From positions 1,488,001 through 1,552,000 of the forward strand of contig NC_088938.1 of assembly GCF_033473495.1 (NCBI RefSeq): a stretch of 64,000 bases of DNA, in the 5' to 3' direction. Both the position numbers and the translations under genes were made by a program. This stretch comes from Cercospora beticola. Taxonomy: Eukaryota > Ascomycota > Dothideomycetes > Mycosphaerellales > Mycosphaerellaceae. The notes below the pieces were generated by a model. It did no database searches and had not been told where the DNA came from. It saw only the letters and a program-made list of their open reading frames with translations. Positions 44,318 through 55,761 of the stretch are shown one piece after another; the stretch's first letter is position 1; every line of letters starts with the position of its first letter.

Positions 44318-46167
44318 TGCCGTCACCGCGTCTCTCCGAACTCGGTATGCCGCGCCAAATGGATTTCATCGCGGCGAGAAGTCGTCCGACGTGCCGTATA
44401 TATGTCCAGCGATCGGCTCAATCGCGGACGCGCAGAGCACGCCATCACATCTGGAGAGCGCCGATGCACGTTTCCGTGGAGCATCGCGTCAGTCTTCACT
44501 GTACGTGTTGGTGACAGATGGGCGTGCATTGGGAAATGTTGTTGTCGTGGAAAGAGTTGAAGCACAGCGGAAAGTGCAGCTTGGCATTGAGGAGCACGTG
44601 CCTCGGCCCGGTGGTCATCTTACTTTGCTACTTCAACCTTCGCAGCAGTCATGTTCTTCCGATCCCAATGGCAAGAGATGTGGTCGATTCAGAATCAACA
44701 ATGCACCTCTTACATCGAAGTGCTGGACGCAGCTATGGCAGCGCCGAATTTTGCAGTCACCGGGACAGCACGGTACGGGTCGTCGGCGGTTGAAGACCTG
44801 CTTCACAGCATCGGATGCTTTCGACAACTGTCCAACGGAGAGCCGGGGCGACATTGAAGCTGTTCAACTCCAGGCATATCGTCCACGACAGGGCGCAGAC
44901 CAGGGCAGAAGCACTGCCTCTTCATGGCAATTGTTGGCACGCGACACAGCACAACAGCACGCCCTCGACGCGCGACAGTCAGGCTGCTGAGCCGAATTTT
45001 GGACCGAGTTCACAAGTTCAGTGTCGCCACGTGGAATGCCGGTCAAATCGTGCATCGGGCATATTAATAACGCGCTGCCAAGCCACCGAATCGTGCAACG
45101 ATTGAGATGCCAATTTATGGTATCTTGATAGGAGAATGGGGAAACCTGGATTGATGCCACAGGGAGACTGCGCACCGGCGATTTCACGATAAGAATCTCG
45201 TGCGAGAGTTGACAAGATTCGAAAGACTCTCTCATCGCCACAGGTAGTAAGTACAACAGCCAAGAGATCTGCATCGGCATTATTGCGACTGCAGTATGTC
45301 ACCGGTTGACCCGACCCCAATCCTACACGTCCAGAGTCGGAATCTCCTGGCCTCGACAACTGCCAGCGTGAGGACCGAAAATGCGAAAAGCGAATCCTAC
45401 AGAAACCAAGCAATCCGAAGCTTAAACCCAAGCTGCGAACCACGGCTTGGATGCAAACTTTCCAACATTGTACCCACAAGGTGCAAAGGTGGGTAACACT
45501 TTGGAATGCATTATCACATAGTGTCCTGGCTTAGATAAGGCAACGCGCAACAAGACCATGCCGTGTGTCTTGCGGTTGTGTCCTACAGCAACGGATCATC
45601 TGCCAAGTCGGACGGTTCTCGGTCGGTGATTTCCTTCCTCGCAACTTCCTCCGCAACCAGACAATGGTTTCAAAGCAGTCTTCCAAGCCCGACGACAGCC
45701 ACAGCCACAAACGCTCTCCAGACGACGAGTACGCGTACGCTAGAAAAGCACAATCCGGGATAATGATTACAGAAGTAGCTGCGAAAAGAGGCACGAAGAT
45801 GCAACCACTGCCAAGATCAGAGCTATAATCTCGCGCTAAGCAGAAACTGGTTCCAATGATGTCCTGCATGTGGATATTGAACCCTTGCAGGCGCGACACA
45901 CTTTTTCAACAAACCGTCGGTAGCCGTTCCATGACCGTGCACAGCTGCTGACCACCAGCAATGGCATTTTCCCCATGGGCCAGTGTCGCTATGCCTGAAA
46001 CTCTGAGTAACAGATTTCGTCAAGCGCGAGCGATAGTGGATGGAGCCTTCCTGGTTCTCCGCGACTGCTCTTAAAGTAGACTTTGCGCACTCCTTCCGGT
46101 CGCAGCACTAGCCAACTCTTTTCTCAACTTCACTCATCTTTCTCGCTGGGCGGTCGTGGTGTGCAAA
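44318..46167. other. Divergent intergenic region
   Basis: About 1.85 kb holding the promoters of the sulfatase and amino-acid transporter genes. One small frame at 45664-45828 has coding-like codon use. Confidence 0.45.
45664..45828 (+). CDS. Possible 54-residue polar peptide
   Basis: An ATG start (MVSKQSSKPDDSHSHKRSPD...) and a TAA end. The first half uses GC-ending codons like the confident genes nearby. The peptide is hydrophilic, without signal or motif. It is weak evidence and may be chance. Confidence 0.3.
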   Translation: MVSKQSSKPDDSHSHKRSPDDEYAYARKAQSGIMITEVAAKRGTKMQPLPRSEL

Positions 46168-47684
46168 ATGTTCGGGGACAAGAAGCAGCAACAGCAGGAG
46201 GATGGCCTTGCGCCTGTCGCTACGAGCGATGTCGGAGATGTCGAGGACTATGCCAACAAGCCCAGGGCGGATCCAAATGAATCAGATCCTTTCGGAGAGC
46301 TCTCGCAAGATGGTCCAAATTACAAGAACGTAGGTGTGACATGTCATATGGACACGGCGTCTGCTTACATGGTATACAGGTTGGCTGGGCAGGAAGCGCT
46401 ATCCTCATGTTCAAGACTCAGGTCGGGTTGGGTGTCTTGGGTCTCCCAGGAGCTTTCGACGTGCTAGGCATGATACCTGGAGTGATCGTTATCCTCACAG
46501 TCGCAACTATGACAACTTGGGCTGCCTGGATGGTTGGACAGTTCAAGATCAACCACCCACACGTTTATGGTATCGACGATGTCGGACGAATCATCGCCGG
46601 CAGAATCGGACGCGAATTCTTTTTCTGGGCCTTTGTCCTCCGTGAGTGCCAACCAACCCATGAGACTTGAGATCGCCTGCTGACAGTTACAGACTTTACA
46701 TTCCTTGCAGCATCTGCGATGCTGAGTATTTCGATCGCCCTGAACTCGGTGTCCGTCCACGGTGCCTGCACTGCCATCTTCGTTGTTGTTGGCGCCGCCA
46801 TTGGTTTCAGCTTCGGCAGTATCCAGACTCTCGGCAAGGTCTCCTTCATTGCATGGGCCGGCGTGATCGGAATCCTGAGCGCAATTTTCACATTGACCAT
46901 CGCTGTCGGCGTCCAGGACCGCCCAGCAGCCGCACCACAAGAAGGACCATACGAGTCCAACTACCAGCTGACCAGGACTCCCACTTTCGCACAAGGCATC
47001 TCGGCCGTGTCCACGATCGTGTTCGCTTTCTCCTGCCTTCCGGCGTTCTTCGCTTGCCACGCTGAAATGCGAAACCCAAAGCACTACACACGATCCCTCC
47101 TGACTGCCCAGGGCGCCGTGACCGTCGTATACCTCATCATTGGCATCGTAGTCTACTACTACTGCGGTTCATACGTCGCTTCCCCAGCCCTCGGATCTGC
47201 CGGTGCTCTTATGAAGAGAATCTGCTACGGAATCGCTCTGCCAGGTCTGGTCGCAAGCTGCATGCTCTTCGTCCACATGCCAGCTAAAACAATCTTTATG
47301 CGCTTCATGCGTGGCACTCGACACTTGACATCCAACACTCCAATCCACTGGATGGCCTGGCTAGGCTGCACTGCCACAATTACCATCGTGGCATACCTCA
47401 TCGGATCCGGAATCCCAGTCTTCGACCAACTTCTCTCGCTCGTCGGTGCGCTTTTGGCTACTGTCACCTGCTTCCAACCTACAGGATTAATGTACTTGTA
47501 CGACAACTTCAAGCGGCCTAATCGTGGCTGGACATGGTATGCTGGAGTCGCTTTCAGTCTGTTCATGGTTATTGGAGGTACTTTCGTTACCGTTGGTGGC
47601 ACGTATGGTGCTATTCTTGGAATCGTGAACTCTTCGGATCGTTCCAGTCCATGGAGCTGCGACGACAACAGTAACTCTACTTAA
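46168..47684 (+). CDS. Amino-acid transporter (AAAP/Aa_trans family)
   Basis: Exons 46168-46329, 46380-46641 and 46693-47684 join in phase to 471 residues. About eleven helices follow a polar 50-residue N-terminus. The family pattern includes GWAGSAILMFKTQVGLGVLGLP (first helix), ISIALNSVSVHGACTA, FTLTIAVGVQDRP and FAFSCLPAFFACHAEMRNPKHYTRSL (the FxxHxE region of fungal neutral amino-acid permeases). The ATG at 46168 was chosen because the upstream codons are non-ATG. For the second intron, an acceptor six bases earlier (after 46686) also keeps the frame and would insert two residues. It probably acts at the plasma membrane or vacuole, with substrate unknown. Confidence 0.9.
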
Positions 47685-48223
47685 GATGCAACGATTGATG
47701 CGAATGATTTATGGCGGCATTGCATGGCGGGACTATATGCATAGATAGCGGGATACAGGCAGCATTTCCAAAGGCCTTTTGAGCTTTTCTACGCATACGG
47801 AGTTCATTTCCGCGTGCCTATGTCGTTCTCGTAGGTGGTGCAATTAAATTGAGACCTGATGCACCACGATTCCTAACCTCGAGGAGCGCTTTCTGCCGAT
47901 GCTCAAACATCACCCGGCACCTCGGACATGTGTAGTGATCGCGTACACGTCCCTGAGCCTCTGATTCTCCTTTGTCTGGAATTTAACAGCCATGCGCGTA
48001 GTGGTGTTCTCAGCAACCGCTCGTCCGAGGTCACTTCAATGTCACGCGTCATCAGATCAGACCGGAGTTGCTGATGCGGATTGAGCGTGGCCGGGGTGCC
48101 ACATGGCTCTGATGAGCCGTGAGTAAGAGGTCCTCGGTCGATCTTTCGGTGGGCAGCGAAGAGCATACCGCATATCTTTGGAGCCAATGTCCTTTTTTTT
48201 GAAAACCATCAATGCTTGCTCCA
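47685..48223. other. Convergent intergenic region
   Basis: 3' flanks of the transporter and the coiled-coil gene. No gene was seen. Confidence 0.5.
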
Positions 48224-49569
48224 CTAGTCCAAGTACTGCGAGTGCCGACTAAGACTTGCTCTCGACCGCTTAGACGACTGTCCCGCAACAGAGACGACCT
48301 GTACCTTTTCGTCCTCCGCCCAATCCGGTCGTCCATCACCGGTGATTTCATACCACTTGCCCTTTGACAAGTACAACTTCCTCACCACAGGTTCCTCCCG
48401 GGTAGGATCCAATCCCTTAGCATCTACTCCGAGATTGCGCAGCTCACTAGGCCGCACTGGAGTTTTTCGTCCACGATGAATTCGTTTCTCTGAGAGTGAG
48501 CGAGGTTGTGCTGGTTTCATGGGCTGGGGTGTTACTTTCTTGCTCGAGGCTCTCCTCGGTGAAGGTTGGGGCCGATACTCCGGCCCGCCGTCATCTTGCG
48601 ACGTGGCTGACGAGGAGATTTCCGAAAATGGTCGCTTGGGGGACGGTGCGCGGGCTGACACTCCTGATTCGATCGATGGTGCGGCCAGGAGATTTGTTGT
48701 GGCAAATTGTCGCGAGGATGCTGACGGTGGCGGTTTGACCGCGAAGTCGTCGTTGCTGGCTTCTAGATCAGGAACAAGATCCTTTGCCTTCTCGGTCGAT
48801 AGCTCGGCGTTGACGCCGCTGTCTCTTCGTGATGACTGCGCGCTTCTGATGGCGAGCTCGAGTATGTGAGCTTTTCCTAGCGCCAGGTCTTGGGCCGCGC
48901 AGACATCCGGAGGTGTGTGGCGGGGTCGGAAATTCTTGGACTTGCGGTGCTCCGTGAGATATTGCAGAACTTCGTCATCTTCACGTGGCGGAGGGCTACG
49001 GTAGCGTATGCGCGTGCTTGTCAGGCCTTTGTCATCGCCTCTCACGCCTTGATTCTGCCTAGAGGTGGCCCTGGTTGATTGTTAGCGATGAGAAATACGA
49101 GATGTGACATTCTTGCGGAGCAAACAGTCCACAATCGTGAGGTGCAAACATGCAAGTCATCTTGCCTGTGCAGAGGGTCACCTACATGAAAGCAGAGTCC
49201 ACTGTATGACCTGATCCGGGTTCCAGGAGGTTCCGAAGCCTGACACCGAGATTTTCGAGTCGGCGGATGTGTTGCGCACCGTCGTCTTGAAGGTGCTTAA
49301 GGAGAAAGGTCTTGATGTCGCCCGTACTGTAGGATATCTGCACCTTGGTGAAAGTGGCGTGAGATGGATGTGTCGAGGTTGAGATTCGCCAGAGAAGGTA
49401 ACGAGATGCGATCCGCCAAGAAGCTAGCTCCTGTGTTGTGGCACGTGCAGCCTGCCGTAGTGCCTGAACTCACGACAATACGACAATGGTAGTATGCGGC
49501 GGACTCGTGAAGCAGCGCTGCTTTTGAAGATATTGTTGATGGCTTGACGTTGAGGTGCGAGGCAGGCAT
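48224..49569 (-). CDS. Coiled-coil protein of unknown function, probably nuclear
   Basis: Three minus-strand exons, 49569-49549, 49463-49186 and 49070-48224, join in phase (0 then 2) to 381 residues. Introns are 85 bp (GTCAAG..TCAG) and 115 bp (GTAGGT..CCAG with a CTAAC branch). The middle exon encodes a helical segment (DIKTFLLKHLQDDGAQHIRRLENLGVRLRNLLE) and the splice joins it to a charged region with PPPREDDEVLQYLTEH. The second half is disordered and Ser/Pro/Arg-rich with basic clusters (EKRIHRGRKTPVR). A conserved-looking end follows (PVVRKLYLSKGKWYEITGDGRPDW). The pattern suggests a chromatin, kinetochore or spindle-associated protein, but I recognise no domain. Confidence 0.65.
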
Positions 49570-50739
49570 GCAGGTAATCACGGCTGGAGACCCCTCCAGC
49601 TTGTCAAACGCCAAGTGCAAACGATCGAACCGGCAAATGCCAACCAGATCGTCCAGGACGTGCCACCAACCTTGTCAACCAATGAAGTTTCCTGATTCAA
49701 CGAGTTGTACAACTGTTGAGGCAGAACACAGTGGCTACCGAACTACTTTCTGACTCCTTGTCTCTAAGGCACAAAGAAACTGGATCAGGCTGAGCTGACT
49801 CAGGGCCGCCAACAGGCCACGCACCACCAGTGACGACAGCGTGGTTTGTCGCGCACGCAGGTAAAGGTCTAAAATGTCTCCAAGGTTGCATGATACCTCT
49901 GTGCATGTTACTGCACTGTTTCAAAACTCGTGTTCCAGTGGCAAGACATTCGCGACTCGAAGTTGTGGAATTGAGTCGCGAGTACAACCGCAGCATCTGA
50001 ATTGAGAGTCGCGTTTGCTCATCACCCCGAATGAGTGTCTGATCATGGCGGTGAGAATGCGTGCCACTGGGTCATGAGCCTGAGCGGTCAGTACCCGACG
50101 CACACCGCACAACCACGTGCCGTGGGATGCGTTTCCCACCGTCAACGCCAACATGAGCCATCGACTACGAAGCGCTGCCCTCGTGAATGCACTGTATGTT
50201 GCTCTGGTAGATCATGGCCATCACACACAATCTTGTCGCGGTCGAGAGCTGGCTGATTTTGGCCTTCGTCACATGCACGCAGGTCGTCCGTCGTGCGATT
50301 TTCCCAGAGAGGGCCCGTCAAGCAAGAGCCAGCAAGAGCCATGTGGTATTGCTTAGTGACAATTTACTTCTCATCGCAGTGCACGCCGGGCATGGCATCA
50401 GGTGCGGGTGAGGTGACCAGCTATTTCTGCTGTAGAGCAAGGCCCGTAAAACCTGTGCAGCTGCCTTCTTTAGTCCCATTGTTTTTGCTCGAGATCCCTG
50501 TGCAAATCGCGAACGTTACGTTCACCCATATTGAGCTTACCTGCAGTGGCGAGCGCGAAGCTTTGCTGGCCCCATATGACGCTCTGGTCTATTAGAAGCT
50601 GCAGGATGTTGCCAAAGGAACCGCACGGTCGCTTCACAGAAAACAAAATAGCGAGATACTGCGCATTATGAAATTCGTCTACTGCGCCCTGCGATCATGG
50701 GAGCCCCCGAACAGGTAGTCAACGCAGTGGACGAGCATC
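49570..50739. other. Intergenic, no gene recognised
   Basis: About 1.2 kb with overlapping short frames on both strands and no clear gene. Confidence 0.45.
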
Positions 50740-51282
50740 TCAGTAGTTATCCCAAAGATCCTTGATGAACCCTTCCGTTAGCTCCTTGTCCTCGCCGTAC
50801 CTAGGAAAGAGATTAGCGACACTGCAAGATATCATCAAGAGCATGGTAACGTACTCTTCTTGCCACTTCTGAAAACCACCGTCCAAGACGTAAACCTTCT
50901 GGTTCTGCTCTGCGTCCTTGCCATGCAAACGTTCACGCTCGCGCAGATACTTCAAGGCGCTTGATGGTCCACGCTGCTGCGATAAAGCGCAGTGAAAGAT
51001 GATGGTGTTTTTCTCTTTGAGCGTCCGCACCAACTCCGGCATGCGGTAATCATGCGTGGCTGTGGGCACATTCTGACAGCCCCGAATGTGGCCACCGATG
51101 TAGTCACTGTCGCGGACATCGATCACAGCCAGCCCAGTGTTCTGCTCGCGAACCAAAGGCGCGAGAGCCTCACGGGTGATCCGGGGAAGGTTCCCAACGT
51201 TGTAGGTTGACATTTTCTTCTTGCGCGCAGCTGAAAATTGCGTGCGAAGGAGAGGAGCGAGTCGCGTGTTGACTTGTATCAT
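50740..51282 (-). CDS. Rhodanese/Cdc25-type phosphatase (Ibp1/Acr2-like)
   Basis: Minus-strand exons joined across a 54-bp intron (50854-50801, GTACGT..CTAG, phase 2). From the ATG at 51213 the protein is 139 residues. From the upstream in-frame ATG at 51282 it gains 23 residues (MIQVNTRLAPLLRTQFSAARKKK), a basic amphipathic stretch like a mitochondrial presequence. The single rhodanese domain has AVIDVRDSDYIGGHIRGCQNVP and the active-site loop HCALSQQR (Cys75, Arg81 in the short form, a CX5R motif), then VLDGGFQKWQEEYGEDKELTEGF. This loop type is found in Cdc25 phosphatases and yeast arsenate reductase, whose fungal relatives include the small protein phosphatase Ibp1. The intron is 18 codons without a stop, so an unspliced form would stay in frame. 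Confidence 0.85.
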   Translation of the reverse strand: MIQVNTRLAPLLRTQFSAARKKKMSTYNVGNLPRITREALAPLVREQNTGLAVIDVRDSDYIGGHIRGCQNVPTATHDYRMPELVRTLKEKNTIIFHCALSQQRGPSSALKYLRERERLHGKDAEQNQKVYVLDGGFQKWQEEYVTMLLMISCSVANLFPRYGEDKELTEGFIKDLWDNY

Positions 51283-51771
51283 GCGCAATGGCTCTACCTT
51301 GGGGACCTGCACGAAGACGGACAAAGCCCGGGTTGGTCGATTGTCTTGAGTCAAATTTTAGGCGTTGCTGATAATACGGACTGGCCGCACCAATCGCGGA
51401 TCGATCTTGCACAGGCCTAGAGGACGCTGTATTTGCGATGTCTCTCACGCGGGCGAGTGGCCTGAACACATGTTAGATTTCCATGGAGTGCAACAAACAG
51501 AGAGGAGCAGTACTGACGTGGCTTGAGGTGGTTACAAGTTGAGAAGTGGTTGTGTCAACGGAAAAGCAGGCTGGACTGGCAGGAGGCGAAGTTGGGGTCG
51601 CTTCGGATTCCGTTCCGATAATCAAATTTTGATTACACAATTGAAGAGGTGTGCATGCAGCAAACAGCAGGCACATAGTCGAGGCAATGTCATTGTCATT
51701 GCGATACAACTGCGCAGAGGCTTGTCTACAAAGCCACTTGAAAAGCCAGCTTGTTCCTGTGCCTCGCATCA
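51283..51771. other. Intergenic, no gene recognised
   Basis: About 490 bp, with the promoter of the rhodanese gene at its left. No gene was seen. Confidence 0.5.
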
Positions 51772-52679
51772 TCACAATTTCGAAGGCTTCCACCTTGGCT
51801 TCCGCTTCTCAACAAAAGCCCTCACACCCTCTGCCATGTTCTCACCAGCCTGCAACTTCGGCTGCCAATTCTCAAGAGCGTATTTGGTAGCATTTTCAGC
51901 GCCCATACCTTCCCAGCCAAGTTTGATACCTTCTCTACTCACAATCACGGCATCCGGACTGTTCGCCGCAATCAGACTCGCATACTCCACAGCAGCCTCC
52001 ACAACCTCGCCTTCCTTGTCACCAACGACTTTGTTGATCAGTCCCCACTCAAATGCCTCTTGAGCAGACACCGTCCTCCCAGTCAAAGCCATCTCCATGG
52101 CCCTCGGCCTACCTATCGTCCTGATAATACGCGGTAAAGCTCCTGCCGCAGCCACAACGCCAACCTTGACCTCCGGCAAAGCAAACGTCGCTTTGGGCGA
52201 AGCGACAACCAGATCACAATTCACAATCATCTCGCAGCCTCCACCGAAACATATGCCATTCACAGCAGCGATGACCGGCTTCTTTCCACTCCGGCGAGAG
52301 AGCCCGCCGAATCCATTACCACTTATAGACTTGGGCGTCTTCGCAGTGTTCAATGTGTTCCACTCTACGTGGCATTAGCCGCTCTCACGGACGCTTATCC
52401 TCTTCGCATCATATGCATATATCTCCTACCTTTTAAATCCGCACCCGCACAGAATGCCCTGCCTGTTCCGGTGATGATGCCTACAGTGAAAGCTGGCTCT
52501 TTGTCTAGCCACTCCCATATTCTCTCCAGCTCTTCTGTGAACTCTGCATTGATGCAATTCAGGCCTTTGGGCTTGTTCAAATGGACGAGCAGAATGCCGG
52601 GTGCTGGGTAGGAGATGATGGAGTCTTTGGTTGGCGGCTCGGGATAGGTGAGCTTAGGCTTGCGGGATATGGGCGCCAT
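51772..52679 (-). CDS. Enoyl-CoA hydratase/isomerase with peroxisomal signal
   Basis: Minus-strand exons 52679-52430 and 52364-51772 are joined across a 65-bp intron (GTAGGA..GTAG, phase 1), giving 280 residues. The crotonase fold is clear: ITGTGRAFCAGADLKEWN (oxyanion hole), KPVIAAVNGICFGGGCEMIVNCDLVVASPKATFALPEVKVGVVAAAGALPRIIRTIGRPRAMEMALTGRTVSAQEAFEWGLINKVV. The Glu in ALPEVKVG matches a catalytic Glu position. The C-terminus ends SKL, a canonical PTS1 signal, so the enzyme should act in peroxisomes in beta-oxidation or a related CoA-ester pathway. The exact substrate (enoyl-CoA hydration or isomerisation, or a specialised role) cannot be told. Confidence 0.9.
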
Positions 52680-54582
52680 TTTCGAGAGGCCTCTATGTGT
52701 CAGTGAAGCCCATGTCTATGCTGATTCAGTGCTAGTACTGCTAGAAGAGTCAGACAGCCATGTGTGTAAAGTCGTCAGTGAGGTGGTTGAGCATCTTGTG
52801 GAGACGCGCTTCGTGGACCGAGGCCCATCCTCTCGCTCCTGCTACTCGACCTTGCGACATTCGACACATATCTCTCTCGTCAATATCTTGAAAGACAACC
52901 TGTCTGGCTGTACTCCAGCTCCGAGGACGATGGCATTTTCCAAAGATATCCATACGGTCTGAAGCAAGAGCTGGCGGACCCGCGTCGGCGCCGCGTCGCG
53001 ACGTGTTGACGGAGCAGAACCAGACCCACGAAAATCGATCTGCATCGTCGAAGCGCAGCGCACGATCAGTACCGGACTTGAGCAGAATACGTCTGATGAT
53101 CGGGATCTATTGGACTTTACATCGAGCATGCTTTCCAGCTGCACCCACAAACAGCCCTCATGAATGGTAAGCACATTGGGAGAAGCATGATTTACCAATG
53201 AGAAGTCGATCCAAGATCGACTCCTCCATCCTCCTTGGCGCAATTGGCTAGCGCGTTCGACTGTTACAACACTTCCCAGTGTTCTGCAATCGAGAGGTTC
53301 ACAGTTCAAGCCTGTGAGGGTACGTGAATACTGCTCGTGCGCATCCAGATCATCAGCAACTAACGAACTATTAGGGGAATGTGTCAAAGCATGAAATTCT
53401 CTTTTGGTTTTGCAGCACCCGCCATCTTTTTGCCTCTTATTTAAGCCGACTTTGTAGGGCGGGGCATGTCGTTTTGCTGAATATGAGATGGCACAAGAAG
53501 AGTCAGGGTACCGCCCCTTTCTCTCCTCGTTTCTTGGTGGACAAGCATAGCATTTCAGACTCCGCATACGCCGTGACCTCAGCACCTGTGCATGTAATTT
53601 GCTACCTTATCCTCGAGCCTCCACCGTTGCGATATGGCTGCCATCTGCTCTTCGGCATATAGTCACCACCCCAAGCTCGATCGATAGTCTGCCGCACCCT
53701 GTTGGCGTGTGATACACCTAGGCTTACACTGCTGTTCGTCCAAGCTTTTGTGGAATGGTGCTGCTGGCGATCAAACTGTCCTCTCAGACGGGCCAGAACT
53801 GTGCACACTATCGATCGGGCCTAGGGTTGTGACTGTACAAACTTCACTTTGCTCATCATGAATCGCTCATCACCTCGATTCGATCACTGATTTCTGTTTG
53901 GCGACAACGCGGAATGGAATACACGATGCATGCCGCCAAAATATGGAACCAGGTAACTCAAACTCCTTCACAACAGGACTCTTGGATATTTGGTAACATC
54001 AACCTGTGAATGACATATCAGCCTTTGAATGGACGATCTTTTGCGCTTCACAGGTAGCAACACTTCATGTAGCCATCCCAAGCTTCCCCGCCCGTTGCAT
54101 GTAGACAGTCTACAGCCCCAACACTGCAGCTGTAGAACGGAAGATAGGGCTCTTCTAAAGTGGGTATCAAGCTCGCCCCCTAGGCGAGGCAATTGCAAAT
54201 TGATCTTGCTCTATGTCGAATCAATTGGCAGCCTCTGCGTGTTTCTAGGACCATGTCTGCCAATTGAACGCAGCGGAGATGTTCCCAAAGGTGCATTGCA
54301 AGAGCGTGTGCTTAGAAGTTTAATACACAGCCCTACATCCGTTCCACGGCTGCAGTATTAGGGCTGTAGTCCAGCACTTACAGGCAGGATACCATGCTTG
54401 CTGGACCACGAAGGTAAACCTATCATCACCATGTGTCGGCAAATCTATATATCATTGCCGGAGCAGGAGTTCCATAAAGCGCTGCCATCTTCGCTCGATA
54501 CCCAGCGACTCCGACCGCAACTCCGGATCACTTTGCAAATCTACAATCATAACACTTCCTCAGATCTTCTAGCTATCCGAAC
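52680..54582. other. Intergenic with a tRNA-like gene
   Basis: About 1.9 kb. Apart from the tRNA-Asn-like gene at 53229-53324, no gene was recognised. A long minus frame (53585-52842) crosses the tRNA and is rejected. Confidence 0.5.
53229..53324 (+). tRNA. tRNA-Asn(GTT)-like with intron, acceptor stem poorly paired
   Basis: D stem GCGC (53238-53241) pairs with GCGC (53251-53254). The anticodon stem TTCGA (53256-53260) pairs with TCGAG (53290-53294). The loop reads CTGTTA, giving anticodon GTT. A 22-nt intron at the canonical position after base 37 (53267-53288) can itself fold as AACACT-TCCC-AGTGTT. The variable loop is AGGTT. The T arm CACAG-TTCAAGC-CTGTG is perfect. The acceptor stem has only four pairs (TCCTCCT with AGGGTAC), the outer three being mismatched. 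It could therefore be a degenerate copy, or my ends may be slightly off. Confidence 0.6.
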
Positions 54583-55305
54583 ATGGCCGTCACCAACACC
54601 CTTCTTATCATCCTTCTCACGCTTGGTGCCGCGTGTGCCGCGCCTTCTCTCGTAGGTGTTGATGTCCCATCGTCATGCACACCATCTCTGAACACATAAT
54701 GGCCTGGAGTCTTGCTGAATGTTCGAAAAATCAGGATGCAGTCCAAGCGCGATTCATGGACTTGGCGAATCACACCCGAATGGCGCTTCACCTTGGAGAT
54801 GACGGAGTCGCTCGTGCCTTCGATGCCAGTGGTTTGGTGCTCGACTACGTTCGTCTGTCAAACGTTGAGCTCGCGGTCTTGGAATCGGACATCCCTTACG
54901 AGCAAAGAAAATGGACTTTGGTAAGTGATCCAGTACATGCATCCGTCCAAAGAAAAGCGAACAGATTCGATACTTCACCAGGCGTGCTTGCTGGTGATAA
55001 TGAGCTCTACAGTCGAGAAGGTTTATTCGCTTACCAGAGATGAACATTGACAGGTCGACGGCAATGATGTTGACGACGGAAGGTGTCAGGAACCAGAGAG
55101 CCATATCCTGCCGAAGGGGTTTTGGCTTGCGAAACAGGACATGAGTCTCAAGCGAGACCGCGTGTCAGCACTCTTCAAGCGTCTAACGCTATGTTCAATA
55201 CCGGGCACTATCTGCACTGCCGCCTATTCTTGTTACAATCCGTACACGAGAGAGACCTCGTGTTCCTGCACAGGAGGAAATCTAAAGCACTGCGGCGAAC
55301 CTTGA
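54583..55305 (+). CDS. Small secreted Cys-rich protein
   Basis: Three exons, 54583-54651, 54735-54920 and 55054-55305, are joined in phase 0 to 168 residues. Introns are 83 bp (GTAGGT..TCAG) and 133 bp (GTAAGT..ACAG). The first 19-20 residues (MAVTNTLLIILLTLGAACAA) are a signal peptide. The mature protein begins SL|DAVQARFMDLANH. The last exon carries seven Cys in a compact region (GRCQE, TLCSIPGTIC, YSCYN, SCSC, HCGEP). No family is recognised. Each exon has different base composition but the phases agree. Small Cys-rich secreted proteins can be effectors or antimicrobials, which is inference only. Confidence 0.7.
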
Positions 55306-55401
55306 GGTATAGAAGGACGGAGCTGCGGGCAGAGGGGGGTGAAAGGGTGCGGACAAACAGGTATGGGATGGGTGAGATCAGCTCGCTAGCACGGAAGTCT
55401 G

Positions 55402-55510
55402 CGACGTGTTCAGCTTGCTACGGTAGACCAGTGTACTTCGTCTGAGCCTACCGACTGGGTATTGTCGTTCGTGCTGTGGTCCGTTGGTGTGAACGTGTTC
55501 CTCACTGTGG
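55402..55510. repeat. Imperfect direct repeat, copy 1
   Basis: Shares TAGACCA, CTGAG, CGTTCGT, GCTGTG and CTCAYTGTGG blocks in the same order with 55762-55878, about 360 bp away. Confidence 0.5.
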
Positions 55511-55761
55511 CAAGTACTGGCAGCCGTTAGGCAAGAGTCCGTCGAGATGTCATTTGATCAAGTAAGAGGCCGCCTAGCCGCGACTAATCGCTCCCGAGTC
55601 TTGTGCATATATGGATCGGACGACTGAATGTTGCCTTGTGCATGTGCATCTCATGAGATGGGGGTGGTCTGAAGGCAAGGCTTCGTATCTCGTATTTTTG
55701 CGAGCAACTGCAGGCAGGGATGTTGTTTATGCCTTGGCTTCATTGTTTCAGTTTCGTGAGA

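Noticed and set aside
44226..44990. 254-codon plus-strand frame
   Set aside because: Its start lies inside the sulfatase first exon in antisense and the rest is promoter region without protein-like composition.
52842..53585. 247-codon minus-strand frame
   Set aside because: It runs across the tRNA-Asn-like gene, has no domain and its composition looks random.
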